Shown piece after piece: positions 23,795-32,554 of a stretch of DNA of 64,000 bases (position 1 is its first letter; every line of letters begins with the position of its first letter). The DNA is taken from NCBI RefSeq assembly GCF_024171895.1, contig NZ_JAMTCQ010000009.1, forward strand, positions 843,318 to 907,317. Reading direction: 5' to 3'. Source of the DNA: Prauserella halophila. GTDB lineage: Bacteria; Actinomycetota; Actinomycetes; Mycobacteriales; Pseudonocardiaceae. The translations under genes were made by a program, and so were the position numbers. Under the pieces are notes generated by a model. It searched no databases, had not been told where the DNA came from, and was given only the letters and a program-made list of their open reading frames with translations.

Positions 23795-25288
23795 ATGACA
23801 TCCGGTACCGGCTTCGGCGTCGTGCGCCGCACAGCGGCGTGGAGCGAGTGGCGCAGACCTCGCCCGGACCCCGCGATCCAGCGTTCGGACGTGGTGATCA
23901 CGGCCGGGGTGTTCGCCGGCATGGTGATCGCCGTGCTGGCGGTCAACGGCATGGGCGCCCAGGCCTTCGGGACCGCGCCGTCGCTGGGGGAACAGCTGGT
24001 ATGGGGCACGGCGCTGTCGCTTCCGCTCGTGGCGAGGCGGCGGTTCCCCGTCGTGGTGCTGCTGTTCGTCGGGGCGGTGTTCATCGCTGCGCAGGCGCGC
24101 CAGATCGGTGACAACACCGTGCCGTCGGTGTGCGTGTTCCTCGCGAGCTACAGCGTGGGCGCGTGGGAGCGCAACCGCAGACTCGCTCGCTGGTCGCGGC
24201 TCGCGGTGATCATCGCGATGTTCCTGTGGCTGGTCGCCTCGTTCGTCGGGGCGATGGCCGAGAACCTCCCCGATTTCCCCGGTGCACGAGGGCCGTTCGA
24301 TCCGGTCGTCGCCTCGGTGGTCTACACCCTGCTGTTCAACGGCGTGTTCTTCGCCGCCGCGTACTTCTTCGGGAACATGGCCTGGGAGACGGCGCGCCGC
24401 AGGGCCGAGCTGGAGCAACGCAACGAACAGCTGCGCCGGTCGCAGGAGGAGAACCTCCGCGGTGCGCTCGTCGCCGAACGGGTCCGGATCGCGCGGGACC
24501 TGCACGACGTCGTGGCGCACAGCGTGTCGGTGATGGGGGTGCAGGCGGGTGCCGCACGCCGCATGCTCGACCGCGACCCCGCGCTGGCAGGCGAGGCGCT
24601 GCAGACGGTGGAGGAGACCGCCCGGTCGGCGATCGGTGAACTGCGCGGACTGCTGGGCGTCCTGCGGGCGGATCCGGAGCCCGGCGGTGCCGCGGGCGAC
24701 GGGGAGGCCAGTGCGGTGGGCGGTGCGAACGTCGCCGCTGCCGACGGTGCCACTACCGACGCCGCCACTGCGGGAGACGCGGCCACTGCGGGAGACGCGG
24801 CCGGTGGCGCCGGCGGCGGCACCACGGCCGTGGTGAGCGGCGATGGCGGACCGGGCGAGCGCGCCGCATCCCCGGGATTGAACGACATCCCCGAACTCGT
24901 ATCCGGAATGGACGCGACCGGCGTCGAGGCTCACCACGGGGTGTACGGCGAGGAACGGGCGGTCCCGGACGCGCTGGCGCTGTCGGCCTACCGCGTCGTG
25001 CAGGAGGCGCTGACCAACGTGGCCAAACACTCCGGGGCCGAACAGGTCGACGTACGGGTGCGGTATCTGGCGAGCGCGCTCGAGGTCGAGGTCGTCGACG
25101 ACGGATACGGTCGGTCCTCGGTGGCCGGCAGCGGTCTCGGCCAGGTCGGGATGCGGGAGCGGGTGGCCGTGCACGGCGGCGAGCTCGAAGTGGGACCGCG
25201 CAACGGCGGGCGGGGATACCGCGTATGGGCGAGCATGCCGCTCGGTCCCCGGCCGGGAGGCCGCAACACACAGGAGGAGGCCGGGTGA
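23795..25288 (+). CDS. Sensor histidine kinase, NarL/DesK type
   Basis: The protein has 497 residues. About four or five membrane helices occupy residues 33-185, a coiled coil follows, and the HisKA_3 phosphoacceptor is His237 in ARDLHDVVAHSVSVMG. The HATPase domain near the C-terminus has VVQEALTNVAKHS and GSGLGQVGMRERV. Between the two lies an unusually long Ala/Gly/Thr linker of about 90 residues that contains an 18-bp tandem duplication (24764-24799). The response regulator follows with a GTGA overlap. A NatAB-like exporter directly downstream is the obvious candidate target. Confidence 0.9.
   Translation: MTSGTGFGVVRRTAAWSEWRRPRPDPAIQRSDVVITAGVFAGMVIAVLAVNGMGAQAFGTAPSLGEQLVWGTALSLPLVARRRFPVVVLLFVGAVFIAAQARQIGDNTVPSVCVFLASYSVGAWERNRRLARWSRLAVIIAMFLWLVASFVGAMAENLPDFPGARGPFDPVVASVVYTLLFNGVFFAAAYFFGNMAWETARRRAELEQRNEQLRRSQEENLRGALVAERVRIARDLHDVVAHSVSVMGVQAGAARRMLDRDPALAGEALQTVEETARSAIGELRGLLGVLRADPEPGGAAGDGEASAVGGANVAAADGATTDAATAGDAATAGDAAGGAGGGTTAVVSGDGGPGERAASPGLNDIPELVSGMDATGVEAHHGVYGEERAVPDALALSAYRVVQEALTNVAKHSGAEQVDVRVRYLASALEVEVVDDGYGRSSVAGSGLGQVGMRERVAVHGGELEVGPRNGGRGYRVWASMPLGPRPGGRNTQEEAG
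24764..24799. repeat. 18-bp in-frame tandem duplication
   Basis: Two exact copies of GCCACTGCGGGAGACGCG lie in the low-complexity linker of the sensor kinase and add six residues per copy (ATAGDA). Confidence 0.8.
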
Positions 25289-25962
25289 CCGAGTCGTTGC
25301 GTGTCGTGCTGGTGGACGACCAGGATCTGGTGCGGGCCGGGTTCCGGGTCATCCTCGGAGCCGAGCCGGATGTGACGGTCGTCGGTGAGGCGGGTGACGG
25401 CCTGGAGGCCGTCCGCCTGGTCGGGGACGTGTGTCCCGACGTGGTGCTGATGGACGTGCAGATGCCCGGTGTCGACGGGCTCGAGGCGACCCGCCGGATC
25501 CTGAACCGGCAGGCGGCCGCGGCCGGCTCGACGAAGGTCGTCATCCTCACGACCTTCGACCGGGAGGACTATCTCTTCGAGGCGCTGCAGGCGGGAGCGA
25601 GCGGATTCCTGCTGAAGAACGCGTCGCCGGAGGACCTCGTCGAATCGGTGCGGATCGTCGCGCGCGGGGACGCACTGCTGTCGCCCGAGGTCACCCGGCG
25701 GGTCATCGCGCGGTTCAGCGGACCTTCCGCACCGCCGGTCCCTGCGATCAGACCCGACGTGCTGACCGAACGTGAGTACGAGGTGCTGGTCATGCTGGCG
25801 CGCGGTGCCTCCAACGGGGAGATCTCCGAACGGTTCGTGGTCAGCGAGGCGACGGTGAAGACGCACGTGTCGCGCGTGCTGACGAAACTCGACCTGCGCG
25901 ACCGGACCCACGCCGTGGTGTTCGCCTACGAGAACGGGATCGTCGCCCCCGGCACGGCGTGA
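25285..25962 (+). CDS. Response regulator, NarL/LuxR type
   Basis: The protein has 225 residues. The receiver domain has the acidic pair DDQD, the phospho-acceptor Asp57 in VLMDVQMPG and a Lys in LLKNASPED; the C-terminal LuxR helix-turn-helix reads GEISERFVVSEATVKTHVSR. The GTG start overlaps the kinase stop by four bases and follows AGGAGGAGG. It is the partner of the kinase in front. Its likely target is the ABC transporter starting 97 bases downstream. Confidence 0.95.
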   Translation: MTESLRVVLVDDQDLVRAGFRVILGAEPDVTVVGEAGDGLEAVRLVGDVCPDVVLMDVQMPGVDGLEATRRILNRQAAAAGSTKVVILTTFDREDYLFEALQAGASGFLLKNASPEDLVESVRIVARGDALLSPEVTRRVIARFSGPSAPPVPAIRPDVLTEREYEVLVMLARGASNGEISERFVVSEATVKTHVSRVLTKLDLRDRTHAVVFAYENGIVAPGTA

Positions 25963-26046
25963 GCGCCGGCACCGGCAGTGGGATCGGTCGCGCGGTCGAC
26001 CGCCCGGATACATCGCACGCCTGACGCGCGGCGCCGCCCGTGCTCC

Positions 26047-26052
26047 TAGGCT
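26047..26052 (+). promoter_or_regulatory. -10 box, leaderless start
   Basis: TAGGCT lies six bases before the ATG at 26059 of the ABC ATPase gene. Confidence 0.5.
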
Positions 26053-26058
26053 GCTCGT

Positions 26059-26964
26059 ATGTTGAAGGTGAATGGCGTCAGCCGGAGCTTCGGCGACCAC
26101 CGGGTGCTCGACTCGGTGTCGTTCGACGTCAAGCCCGGCCGAATGACGGGGTTTCTGGGGGCCAACGGCGCCGGTAAGACCACCATGATGCGGATCATCC
26201 TGGGGGTTCTGAAGGCCGATGCGGGCTCGGTGTCGTGGAACGGGCAGCCGGTCACGCAGGCGTTGCGCCAGCGGTTCGGCTACATGCCGGAGGAACGCGG
26301 CCTGTACCCGAAGATGAAGGTCGCGGACCAGATCCAGTGGCTCGGCAGGCTGCACGGCATGTCTGCGGCGAACGCGGCGGCGAGTACCGAGCGCCTGCTC
26401 GAGGAGCTCGACCTGAGCACGCGTGCCAACGACAAGCTCGAGGCGCTCTCGCTCGGCAACCAGCAGCGTGCGCAGATCGCCGCGTCGCTGGTGCACGACC
26501 CGGAGCTGCTGATCCTCGACGAGCCGTTCTCGGGCCTGGACCCGATCGCGGTCGACACGGTGCTGCGGGTGCTGCGCCAGCGCGCGGCCGACGGGGCGCC
26601 GGTGCTGTTCTCGAGCCACCAGCTCAGCGTCGTCGAGCAGCTGTGCGACGACCTGGTGATCATCTCCGAGGGCCAGATCAGGGCCAGCGGTGAGCGGGAC
26701 GAGATCAAGGAGCGTTACGGCACGCCGCGGTACGAGCTGGTCGTCGGCTCGGACGCCGGGTGGTTGCGCGATGTTCCGGGTATCAAGGTGACCAGCGTGG
26801 ACGGTCCGCGGGCGGTGTTCGAATCCGCATCCGCCGACGGTTTCCGGGCCGGTGGCGAGGCGCTGGACCAGCGCATCCTGCAGGAGGCGATGCGCCGCGG
26901 CGAGGTGCGTGCGTTCACGCCCGTCGTGCCGTCGCTCAACGAGATCTTCAAGGAGGCGATCTGA
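26059..26964 (+). CDS. ABC transporter ATP-binding protein (NatA-like)
   Basis: The protein has 301 residues. Walker A is GANGAGKTT (residues 34-42), the signature motif LSLGNQQR (a variant of LSGGQ), and Walker B LLILDEPFSGLD. The C-terminal 80 residues are the extension usual in NatA/CcmA-type exporters (DUF4162). It should energise the permease whose ATG overlaps its stop by one base. A preceding NarL two-component system suggests that the exporter responds to envelope or antibiotic stress. Confidence 0.95.
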   Translation: MLKVNGVSRSFGDHRVLDSVSFDVKPGRMTGFLGANGAGKTTMMRIILGVLKADAGSVSWNGQPVTQALRQRFGYMPEERGLYPKMKVADQIQWLGRLHGMSAANAAASTERLLEELDLSTRANDKLEALSLGNQQRAQIAASLVHDPELLILDEPFSGLDPIAVDTVLRVLRQRAADGAPVLFSSHQLSVVEQLCDDLVIISEGQIRASGERDEIKERYGTPRYELVVGSDAGWLRDVPGIKVTSVDGPRAVFESASADGFRAGGEALDQRILQEAMRRGEVRAFTPVVPSLNEIFKEAI

Positions 26965-28097
26965 TGACCAGCGTCGAGGAGCGGACCTCCGTGGAGTCTC
27001 GCAACAACGACGGCGGCCTGAGCTTCGTGCAGGCCACGTGGCTCGTCGCGGAACGCGAGCTCAAGGCGTTCCTGCAGATGAAGGGTTTCTGGATCGGGCT
27101 CGCGACGATCGTGATCGGCCTGTTCGCGGCGTCGATCCTGCCGAACGTGCTCGGCGGTGGGGACACGAAGATCGCCGTCGCCGGCTCCGACGTGGCGCAG
27201 ACACTCGAGGCCGGCCCCTTCGACATCGAGCGCACCACCGACCCCGCCGTCGCGGAGGAACTCGTCCGCAGCGAAACGGTAGCGGCGGCGGTCGTACCGG
27301 ACACGACGGGGCAGTCGGCGACGGGAGTCCAGGTCGTCGCTCTCGAGAGCCCGCCGAGCGACCTCATGGCTTCGCTGGGTTCGCCGCCACCGGTGGACCT
27401 GCTCGAACCAGGCGAGGTGAGTGAGGGCGAGAAACAACTCGTCATCATGGTGTTCGCGCTGGTGTTCATGCTCTTCGCCATGAGCGGCACCGCGATCGCG
27501 CAGAGCACGGTCACCGAGAAGCAGACCCGGGTCGTCGAGATCCTGGTGTCGACGCTGCCGGTGAAGTCGTTGCTGGCCGGCAAGATCGTGGGGCACACGA
27601 TGCTCACCGTCGGCCAGGTGGCGGTGCTGGCCATCGCGGCGCCGATCGCGCTGCAGGCCGGTGGCAACGAGGCCCTGCTCGAGGTCATCCTGCCCGCGCT
27701 CGGCTGGTACGTGCCGTTCCTCGTCCTCGCGTTCCTGCTGCTGGCCTCGATGTGGGCGGTCGCGGGGTCGCTGGTGAGTCGTCAGGAGGATCTGGGCTCG
27801 ACGATGGGCCTGGTCATGATGCTGGTGTTCGGCCCGTACATGGCCGTCATCTTCCTGGCCGGCAATGCGACCGCCATGGCCGTGCTGTCCTACGTGCCGT
27901 TCTCGGCCGCGATCGCGATGCCGGTGCGCCTGTTCACCGGTGAGGCCCAGGTCTGGGAACCGTTCGTGTCGCTGGGCCTGATGGCCGTCATGGTCGTGCT
28001 GATCACCGCAGTGGCCACCCGGCTCTACTCGGGCTCGCTGCTGCAGACCGGTGGCAAGATCAAGCTCTCGCGCGCGTGGTCGGCGGCGTCGGACTGA
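26964..28097 (+). CDS. ABC-2 type permease (NatB-like)
   Basis: The protein has 377 residues. A first membrane helix (GFWIGLATIVIGLFAASILP) is followed by an extracytoplasmic domain of about 130 residues and five or six C-terminal helices with the ABC-2 signature QSTVTEKQTRVVEILVSTLP. This is the layout of NatB sodium exporters and related drug or peptide exporters. The ATG overlaps the ATPase stop (TGATG). A strong hairpin follows the stop. Confidence 0.9.
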   Translation: MTSVEERTSVESRNNDGGLSFVQATWLVAERELKAFLQMKGFWIGLATIVIGLFAASILPNVLGGGDTKIAVAGSDVAQTLEAGPFDIERTTDPAVAEELVRSETVAAAVVPDTTGQSATGVQVVALESPPSDLMASLGSPPPVDLLEPGEVSEGEKQLVIMVFALVFMLFAMSGTAIAQSTVTEKQTRVVEILVSTLPVKSLLAGKIVGHTMLTVGQVAVLAIAAPIALQAGGNEALLEVILPALGWYVPFLVLAFLLLASMWAVAGSLVSRQEDLGSTMGLVMMLVFGPYMAVIFLAGNATAMAVLSYVPFSAAIAMPVRLFTGEAQVWEPFVSLGLMAVMVVLITAVATRLYSGSLLQTGGKIKLSRAWSAASD

Positions 28098-28117
28098 CCG
28101 GCGAGGACCGACGAACC

Positions 28118-28154
28118 GTTGCCCCGGCCGGGACGAGCTCCCGGCCGGGGCAAC
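28118..28154 (+). terminator. Hairpin terminator of the ABC transporter operon
   Basis: GTTGCCCCGGCCGGGA and its exact complement form a 16-bp stem with a CGAGC loop 20 bp after the permease stop. A GTCGTTCCC stretch follows instead of a U-run. Confidence 0.75.
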
Positions 28155-28294
28155 GTCGTTCCCGGCCCCGAATCCGCTACGCCCGATCTCGGGTGCAGCG
28201 TCACGTTAAACACGGCGCGTGCGGGGCTACCCGGGTGGCGGGTCCGTTGCCGATGCGATCCGAACGCCGCCGCCACCTGCACGATGGAGGGCTG

Positions 28295-29395
28295 ATGATG
28301 CACCGCAGCGAGCTGCGCGACGTACTGGCCGCCGAGGGACCGTTCGCCTGTGCGTACTTCGACGTCACGCACGACACCGAGGACTCGGCCGAACGGACCC
28401 GCCTGCAGTGGCGGTCGGTGCGCGAGGAGCTGCTCAGGCAGGGAGCCGACGAGTCGACGGTCGATGCGATGGCTGCCGCCGTCGAGCAGCAGAGCCCGCC
28501 GGTCGGAACGGCGACCAGGGCGCTCGTCGCCTCCCACGGCGGGCTGCTGGTGAACGAATGGCTGCCGTCGACGGCCGGCACGGAATCAAGCGACGTGCGC
28601 TGGACCGAGGTGCCCTACGTCCTGCCGTTGCTGGCGAGCACGGACCGGCCGGTGCCGTACGTGGCGGTCGTCGCCGACCGCACCGGCGCCACCCTGCGCG
28701 CGGTCGACGGCCACGGCGATCCCGTGTCGACCGAGGACGTCAGCGGCGAGGAGCACCACGTCCACAAACCGCGTGGCGGTGGCTGGTCGCACCGGCGGAT
28801 TCACCAGCACGCGGAGGAGACGGTCAAACGCAATGTGCGCGACATCGCCGACGAGGCGGACCAGCTCGCCCAGAAGGTCAGTGCTCGGTTGCTGGCCTTC
28901 GCCGGTGAGGCGCAGACGCGGTCGGCGCTGCGTGCCGAGCTCTCACCGCGCTGCGAGGAGATCGCCGTCGAGCACGATGCGGGCCACCGCGACGGGGAAC
29001 CGGACCTCGCCGAGCACGAGGCGTGGCTGGCCGAGCTCGTCGCCCGGCAGCAGGCAGAGGATCGCGACGGCGTCGTGCGGCGGTTCCGTGCCGCGACGGG
29101 CCGGGACGGCGAGGCTGCGGCCGGGTTGCGCGACGTGACGTCCGCGCTGCGTGACGGGCGCGTGGCGACGTTGCTGATCGACCGGGACGGACTCGGTGAC
29201 CGCACCGTCGTGACCGGCGGGGACCCGCTCCGGGTCGGTATCGACGACGGCGAGCTGTCCGAATCGAACGTGAAGACCACCGAGCGGCGTGCCGACGAGG
29301 CACTGCCCGCAGCCGCGGTGGCAGGCGGTGCCGACGTGCTGGTCGTCGACGGGGTCACCGTCGACGACGGTGTCGGAGCCCTGCTGCGCTACTGA
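28295..29395 (+). CDS. Rv2629-family ribosome hibernation factor (Balon-like)
   Basis: The protein has 366 residues from ATG 28295 (28298 is also possible), preceded by GGAGGG. The layout matches the bacterial aeRF1-related family that includes Rv2629 and Balon: an N-terminal domain starting HRSELRDVLAAEGPFACAYF, a central domain with VPYVAVVADRTGATLRAVD, the HHVHKPRGGGWSHRRIHQ segment, and a C-terminal release-factor-like domain. Members bind idle ribosomes during stress or stationary phase. The gene is single, between an ABC operon and a divergent efflux pair. Naming rests on recalled similarity, so the exact member is uncertain. Confidence 0.7.
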   Translation: MMHRSELRDVLAAEGPFACAYFDVTHDTEDSAERTRLQWRSVREELLRQGADESTVDAMAAAVEQQSPPVGTATRALVASHGGLLVNEWLPSTAGTESSDVRWTEVPYVLPLLASTDRPVPYVAVVADRTGATLRAVDGHGDPVSTEDVSGEEHHVHKPRGGGWSHRRIHQHAEETVKRNVRDIADEADQLAQKVSARLLAFAGEAQTRSALRAELSPRCEEIAVEHDAGHRDGEPDLAEHEAWLAELVARQQAEDRDGVVRRFRAATGRDGEAAAGLRDVTSALRDGRVATLLIDRDGLGDRTVVTGGDPLRVGIDDGELSESNVKTTERRADEALPAAAVAGGADVLVVDGVTVDDGVGALLRY

Positions 29396-29408
29396 GTCGT
29401 GCGGGCCC

Positions 29409-29504
29409 ACCGGTGCCGTCGGGGCCGCGCCGGTGTCGTCAGGGCCGTTCGGTGTCCGACGGGGCCTCGGTGTCCGACGGGGCCTCGGTGTCGGCAGGGG
29501 CGTC
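29409..29504. repeat. Degenerate 18-20-bp tandem repeat across the TetR stop codon
   Basis: Two exact copies of GGTGTCCGACGGGGCCTC (29451-29486) are followed by GGTGTCGGCAGGGGCGTC and preceded, beyond the TetR stop codon at 29439-29441, by two more diverged copies. Inside the gene the repeat encodes the acidic SDTEAP tail. Confidence 0.65.
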
Positions 29505-30074
29505 GCCGCCCGCCGAGCCCCCGTTGTCCGCGATGCCGTTGTCCGCCATGCCGAGGCGCCGGAACACCGTGGGGAGGTCGTCGAGGACGGGCGTCCGCAG
29601 GTCGCGGCCCATGATGGTGGCGCGCAGGTAGAGCCCGTCGCCGATCAGGCCGATCAGCTCGGCGGTCAGCGGGTCGGCCACGTACTCGTGGGCCAGGTTC
29701 GTCCACATGCGAAACGACGTGGCGAGGGCTTCGTCGACTTTCGGTTCGCTGCCGAGCAGGCGAAGGGCCGCCACGGACGTCCGGTGGGCGGGCTTGGCCA
29801 TGTCCGCGTCGGTCACGGCCGACGACAGCAGATACCGCACCATGCCTTCGGGCGCGGTCCTGGCGTGGTCCAGGTCCTGGCGCGTGCGTTCGAGGAGCCG
29901 GTCGACGAGACCGTCGAGCAGGGCGTCCTTCGATTGGAAGTGGTAGAGCAGGCCGCCCTTGGACACGTCCGCTTTCGCTGCGACGGCGTCGAGCGTGACG
30001 GCGGCAAGGCCCTTCTCGATCAGCAGGTCTTCGTAAGCGTCGAGAACCTGTTCGCGTGCGGATGGTCGTCCCAT
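29439..30074 (-). CDS. TetR family regulator
   Basis: The protein has 211 residues. The helix-turn-helix lies at about residues 25-50 (LDAVAAKADVSKGGLLYHF). The ligand domain is of the QacR/TetR_C type, and the last 35 residues are a repetitive acidic tail (ADTEAPSDTEAP) formed by the tandem repeat. It is divergent from a QacA-like exporter, and two copies of a 14-bp palindrome lie between them, so it should repress both genes until it binds a drug. Confidence 0.9.
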   Translation of the reverse strand: MGRPSAREQVLDAYEDLLIEKGLAAVTLDAVAAKADVSKGGLLYHFQSKDALLDGLVDRLLERTRQDLDHARTAPEGMVRYLLSSAVTDADMAKPAHRTSVAALRLLGSEPKVDEALATSFRMWTNLAHEYVADPLTAELIGLIGDGLYLRATIMGRDLRTPVLDDLPTVFRRLGMADNGIADNGGSAGGDAPADTEAPSDTEAPSDTERP

Positions 30075-30101
30075 GGCTGACCACTGTACCGCCTTGACTG
30101 A

Positions 30102-30115
30102 ACCGTCCAGACGGT
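30102..30115. promoter_or_regulatory. TetR operator 1
   Basis: ACCGTCCAGACGGT is a perfect palindrome with 6-bp arms, 27 bp from the TetR start codon. Confidence 0.7.
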
Positions 30116-30143
30116 CTAGTTTCGGATTCGATCGGCAAACTAT

Positions 30144-30157
30144 ACCGGCTGGACGGT
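30144..30157. promoter_or_regulatory. TetR operator 2
   Basis: ACCGGCTGGACGGT matches the reverse complement of operator 1 in 13 of 14 positions and lies 42 bp from it, just before the exporter gene. Together the sites form a 13-bp inverted repeat with CTGAACCGTCCAG and CTGGACGGTTCAG. Confidence 0.7.
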
Positions 30158-30175
30158 TCAGAAATCGGAGGAGAC

Positions 30176-31675
30176 GTGGACAGGGTGGGTAGGCGCGAGT
30201 GGGTCGCGCTCGGCGTGCTGGTGCTGCCGGTGCTGCTCATCAGCGTGGACATGACGGTGCTCGGGTTCGCCTTGCCCTACCTGAGCGAGGACCTCGCGCC
30301 CACGGGTGCGCAGCAGCTGTGGATCGTCGACATCTACTCGTTCGTGCTCGCGGGGCTGCTGGTGTTGATGGGTTCGGTCGGCGACCGCATCGGCAGGCGC
30401 AGGCTGTTGTTGACGGGTGCGGCGTTGTTCGGTGCGGCCTCGGCGTTCGCGGCCTTCGCGGCGAGTCCCGCGATGCTGATCGCCGCACGGGCGCTGCTGG
30501 GCATCGGCGGGGCCACCTTGATGCCCTCGACGTTGTCGCTCATCCGCACGATGTTCGTCGACCCCGGGCAGCGCAGGCTCGCGATCGCGGTGTGGGGTAC
30601 GGGCTTCTCCGGCGGGATGGCGCTGGGGCCGGTGGTCGGCGGCTGGTTGCTCGAGCACTTCTGGTGGGGCTCGGTGTTTCTCGTCAACGTGCCGGTGATG
30701 GCCGTGCTGCTGCTCGTCGGGCCGTTCCTGCTGCCGGAGGCGCGCGATCCCGCGCCGGGCCGGTTCGACCTGCCGTCGGCGCTGCTCTCACTGGCCACCG
30801 TGCTGCCGGTCGTCTACGGGATCAAGGACATCGCCAAGCACGGCCCCGGGTGGGAGCCGCTCGTGGCGGGCGGACTCGGGATCGTGTTCGGCCTGGCCTT
30901 CGTGCGCAGGCAGCGCATCCTCTCCGCCCCGATGGTCGACCTGCGGCTGCTGGCCAAGCCCGAGTTCAGCGTGTCGGTCGGCACCAACATGCTGGGCGTG
31001 TTCGCGATGGCGGGGCTGCTGTTGCTGATTCCGCAGTATCTCCAGCTCGTACTCGGGATGCGGCCGCTCACGGCGGCGTTGTGGATGCTGCCGATGACCG
31101 TGGCAGGCGTCGCGGGCTCGCTGCTCGTGCCGCGGCTGGCCCGGCACGTGGCGGTGCCGCAGCTGATCGGCGCGGGGCTGCTGCTCGCCGCGGCGGGGTT
31201 CGTGCTCGTCGCCGTCACGGGCGGCGGTGCCGGACCCGCGATCGTCGTGGCGGCGCTCGTGCTCGTCGGGTTCGGCGTGCCGCTGTCGGAGGTGCTCACG
31301 AACGACCTCATCGTCTCGACCGCTCCGCCGGAGCGGGCGGGGTCGGCGGCGGCCATCTCCGAGACCGGATTCGAACTCGGCGGTGCGCTGGGTGCGGCAG
31401 TACTCGGCAGCGTGGCGATGTCGGTCTACCACTCCGGTGTGCCTGCCGGCGCGGGAGACGCCGCGCGCGAGACACTCGGCGGCGCCGTCGCCGCGGCGCG
31501 AGGGCTCCCACCGGAGCAGGCCGAGGTGCTGCTCGACGCGGCGCGGGAGGCGTTCGTCTCGGGCATGCGGATCAGTGCGGTGGCCGGCGCCGTGCTTTTG
31601 GTGCTGACCGCGGTGCAAGCGTTCGTCCTGCTGCGCCGGGCTCGTACGGACACGTCCGCTCCGGTGCCGGCATGA
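30176..31675 (+). CDS. MFS drug efflux protein, QacA/SmvA type (14 helices)
   Basis: The protein has 499 residues and about fourteen membrane segments. The DMTVLGFALPYLSEDLAPT opening with an Asp in helix 1 and the motif GSVGDRIGRRRLLLTGA are typical of the DHA2 drug:proton antiporters. GTG 30176 follows GGAGGAG. It is divergent from the TetR regulator, with the two operators between. It probably exports cationic biocides or dyes. Confidence 0.85.
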   Translation: MDRVGRREWVALGVLVLPVLLISVDMTVLGFALPYLSEDLAPTGAQQLWIVDIYSFVLAGLLVLMGSVGDRIGRRRLLLTGAALFGAASAFAAFAASPAMLIAARALLGIGGATLMPSTLSLIRTMFVDPGQRRLAIAVWGTGFSGGMALGPVVGGWLLEHFWWGSVFLVNVPVMAVLLLVGPFLLPEARDPAPGRFDLPSALLSLATVLPVVYGIKDIAKHGPGWEPLVAGGLGIVFGLAFVRRQRILSAPMVDLRLLAKPEFSVSVGTNMLGVFAMAGLLLLIPQYLQLVLGMRPLTAALWMLPMTVAGVAGSLLVPRLARHVAVPQLIGAGLLLAAAGFVLVAVTGGGAGPAIVVAALVLVGFGVPLSEVLTNDLIVSTAPPERAGSAAAISETGFELGGALGAAVLGSVAMSVYHSGVPAGAGDAARETLGGAVAAARGLPPEQAEVLLDAAREAFVSGMRISAVAGAVLLVLTAVQAFVLLRRARTDTSAPVPA

Positions 31676-31829
31676 CGAGGTCCGGGTGCCCGCTGCCTGC
31701 GGGTGCCGGTGCAGGACCGTGCCCGCGAGGTCGCGGAGAAGCTCGTCGGTTTCCCGTCACGGTCGGCGGGCTTCGAGGTGTAATGGTCACCGCACGTGTG
31801 TCCGGGGACGAGAGGCGTCGAGGGAAGAC

Positions 31830-32303
31830 ATGATCAGCAGTGTGCAGGAGTGGGCCCTGTCCCTTCCGTGGTTCCTCCACTGGGTGGGAATCATGGTGCT
31901 CGGGGCGATCCCGTTCGTCGAGTCGTACCTCGGGTCGATCATCGGGGTGTTGTCGGGCCTGTCGCCGTTCGTGGCGATCCCGGTGGCGATCGGGGGCAAC
32001 GTCGTCTCGATGCTCGCGTTCGTGTTCGGTGCGCACGCGGTGCGCGGTCGCGTCATGGCCGGCCGCGAGGAGGACTCGTTGTCGCCGCGGAAGCAGAAGG
32101 TCAAGGAACGGTTCGACAAGTACGGCGTGGTCGGGGTGAGCCTGCTCGGTCAACTGGTTCTGCCCAGTCAGATCACGTCGGCGCTCATCGTCTCGTTCGG
32201 CGCCGTCCGGAACCGGGTGATCCTGTGGCAGGTCATCTCGATCGTCCTGTGGGGCCTGGTGTGCGGCGTGCTCGCCGTCTACGGCATCAATGTGTTCGGC
32301 TGA
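31830..32303 (+). CDS. Small multidrug export / DedA-like membrane protein
   Basis: The protein has 157 residues and about four membrane segments: a first one with WFLHWVGIMVLGAIPFVESYLG, a second around SPFVAIPVAIGGNVVSMLAF, and two after the cytoplasmic loop with RKQKVKERFDKYG. The PFVES and GN motifs match the small multidrug export protein family (COG2426). The start ATG has GGGAAG just upstream. It follows the QacA-like exporter by 154 bases and might be cotranscribed. Confidence 0.65.
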   Translation: MISSVQEWALSLPWFLHWVGIMVLGAIPFVESYLGSIIGVLSGLSPFVAIPVAIGGNVVSMLAFVFGAHAVRGRVMAGREEDSLSPRKQKVKERFDKYGVVGVSLLGQLVLPSQITSALIVSFGAVRNRVILWQVISIVLWGLVCGVLAVYGINVFG

Positions 32304-32465
32304 GCCCGGCCTGCGTCGCCGGTGATGTTCGCCGGCGACGGCTCGGGCGTACCATCGGCGGCCGGTGTGGGCAGTGTGGGCAGTGTGGGGCGGGGTCGGG
32401 CGGTGTCGGGTGGAGCGCCGCAGGAGCCGCCTCGCCGGCACCACTCGGGAACGTTCGAGCCAGCG

Positions 32466-32541
32466 GTAGTGGTCGCGACGGCAGTGGCCGAGAATGCAGT
32501 GGTCGCAACGGAAGTTGTCGAGACCAGCAGTAGTCGCAACA
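32466..32541. repeat. Degenerate 15-bp tandem repeat
   Basis: Five diverged units of a GCAGTGGTCGCAACG-like sequence lie in the space in front of the oxidoreductase gene. A 78-codon frame (32322-32558) runs through them and overlaps the next ATG by four bases, but its composition does not look like a folded protein. Confidence 0.5.
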
Positions 32542-32554
32542 GCAAGGTGGGGCA

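Noticed and set aside
19678-25962. Biosynthetic gene cluster from the P450s and the two-component system
   Set aside because: No core enzyme (PKS, NRPS, terpene synthase or RiPP enzyme) is present in the region.
30098-30161. Terminator between TetR and the exporter
   Set aside because: The genes are divergent, so the inverted repeat is better explained as paired operators.
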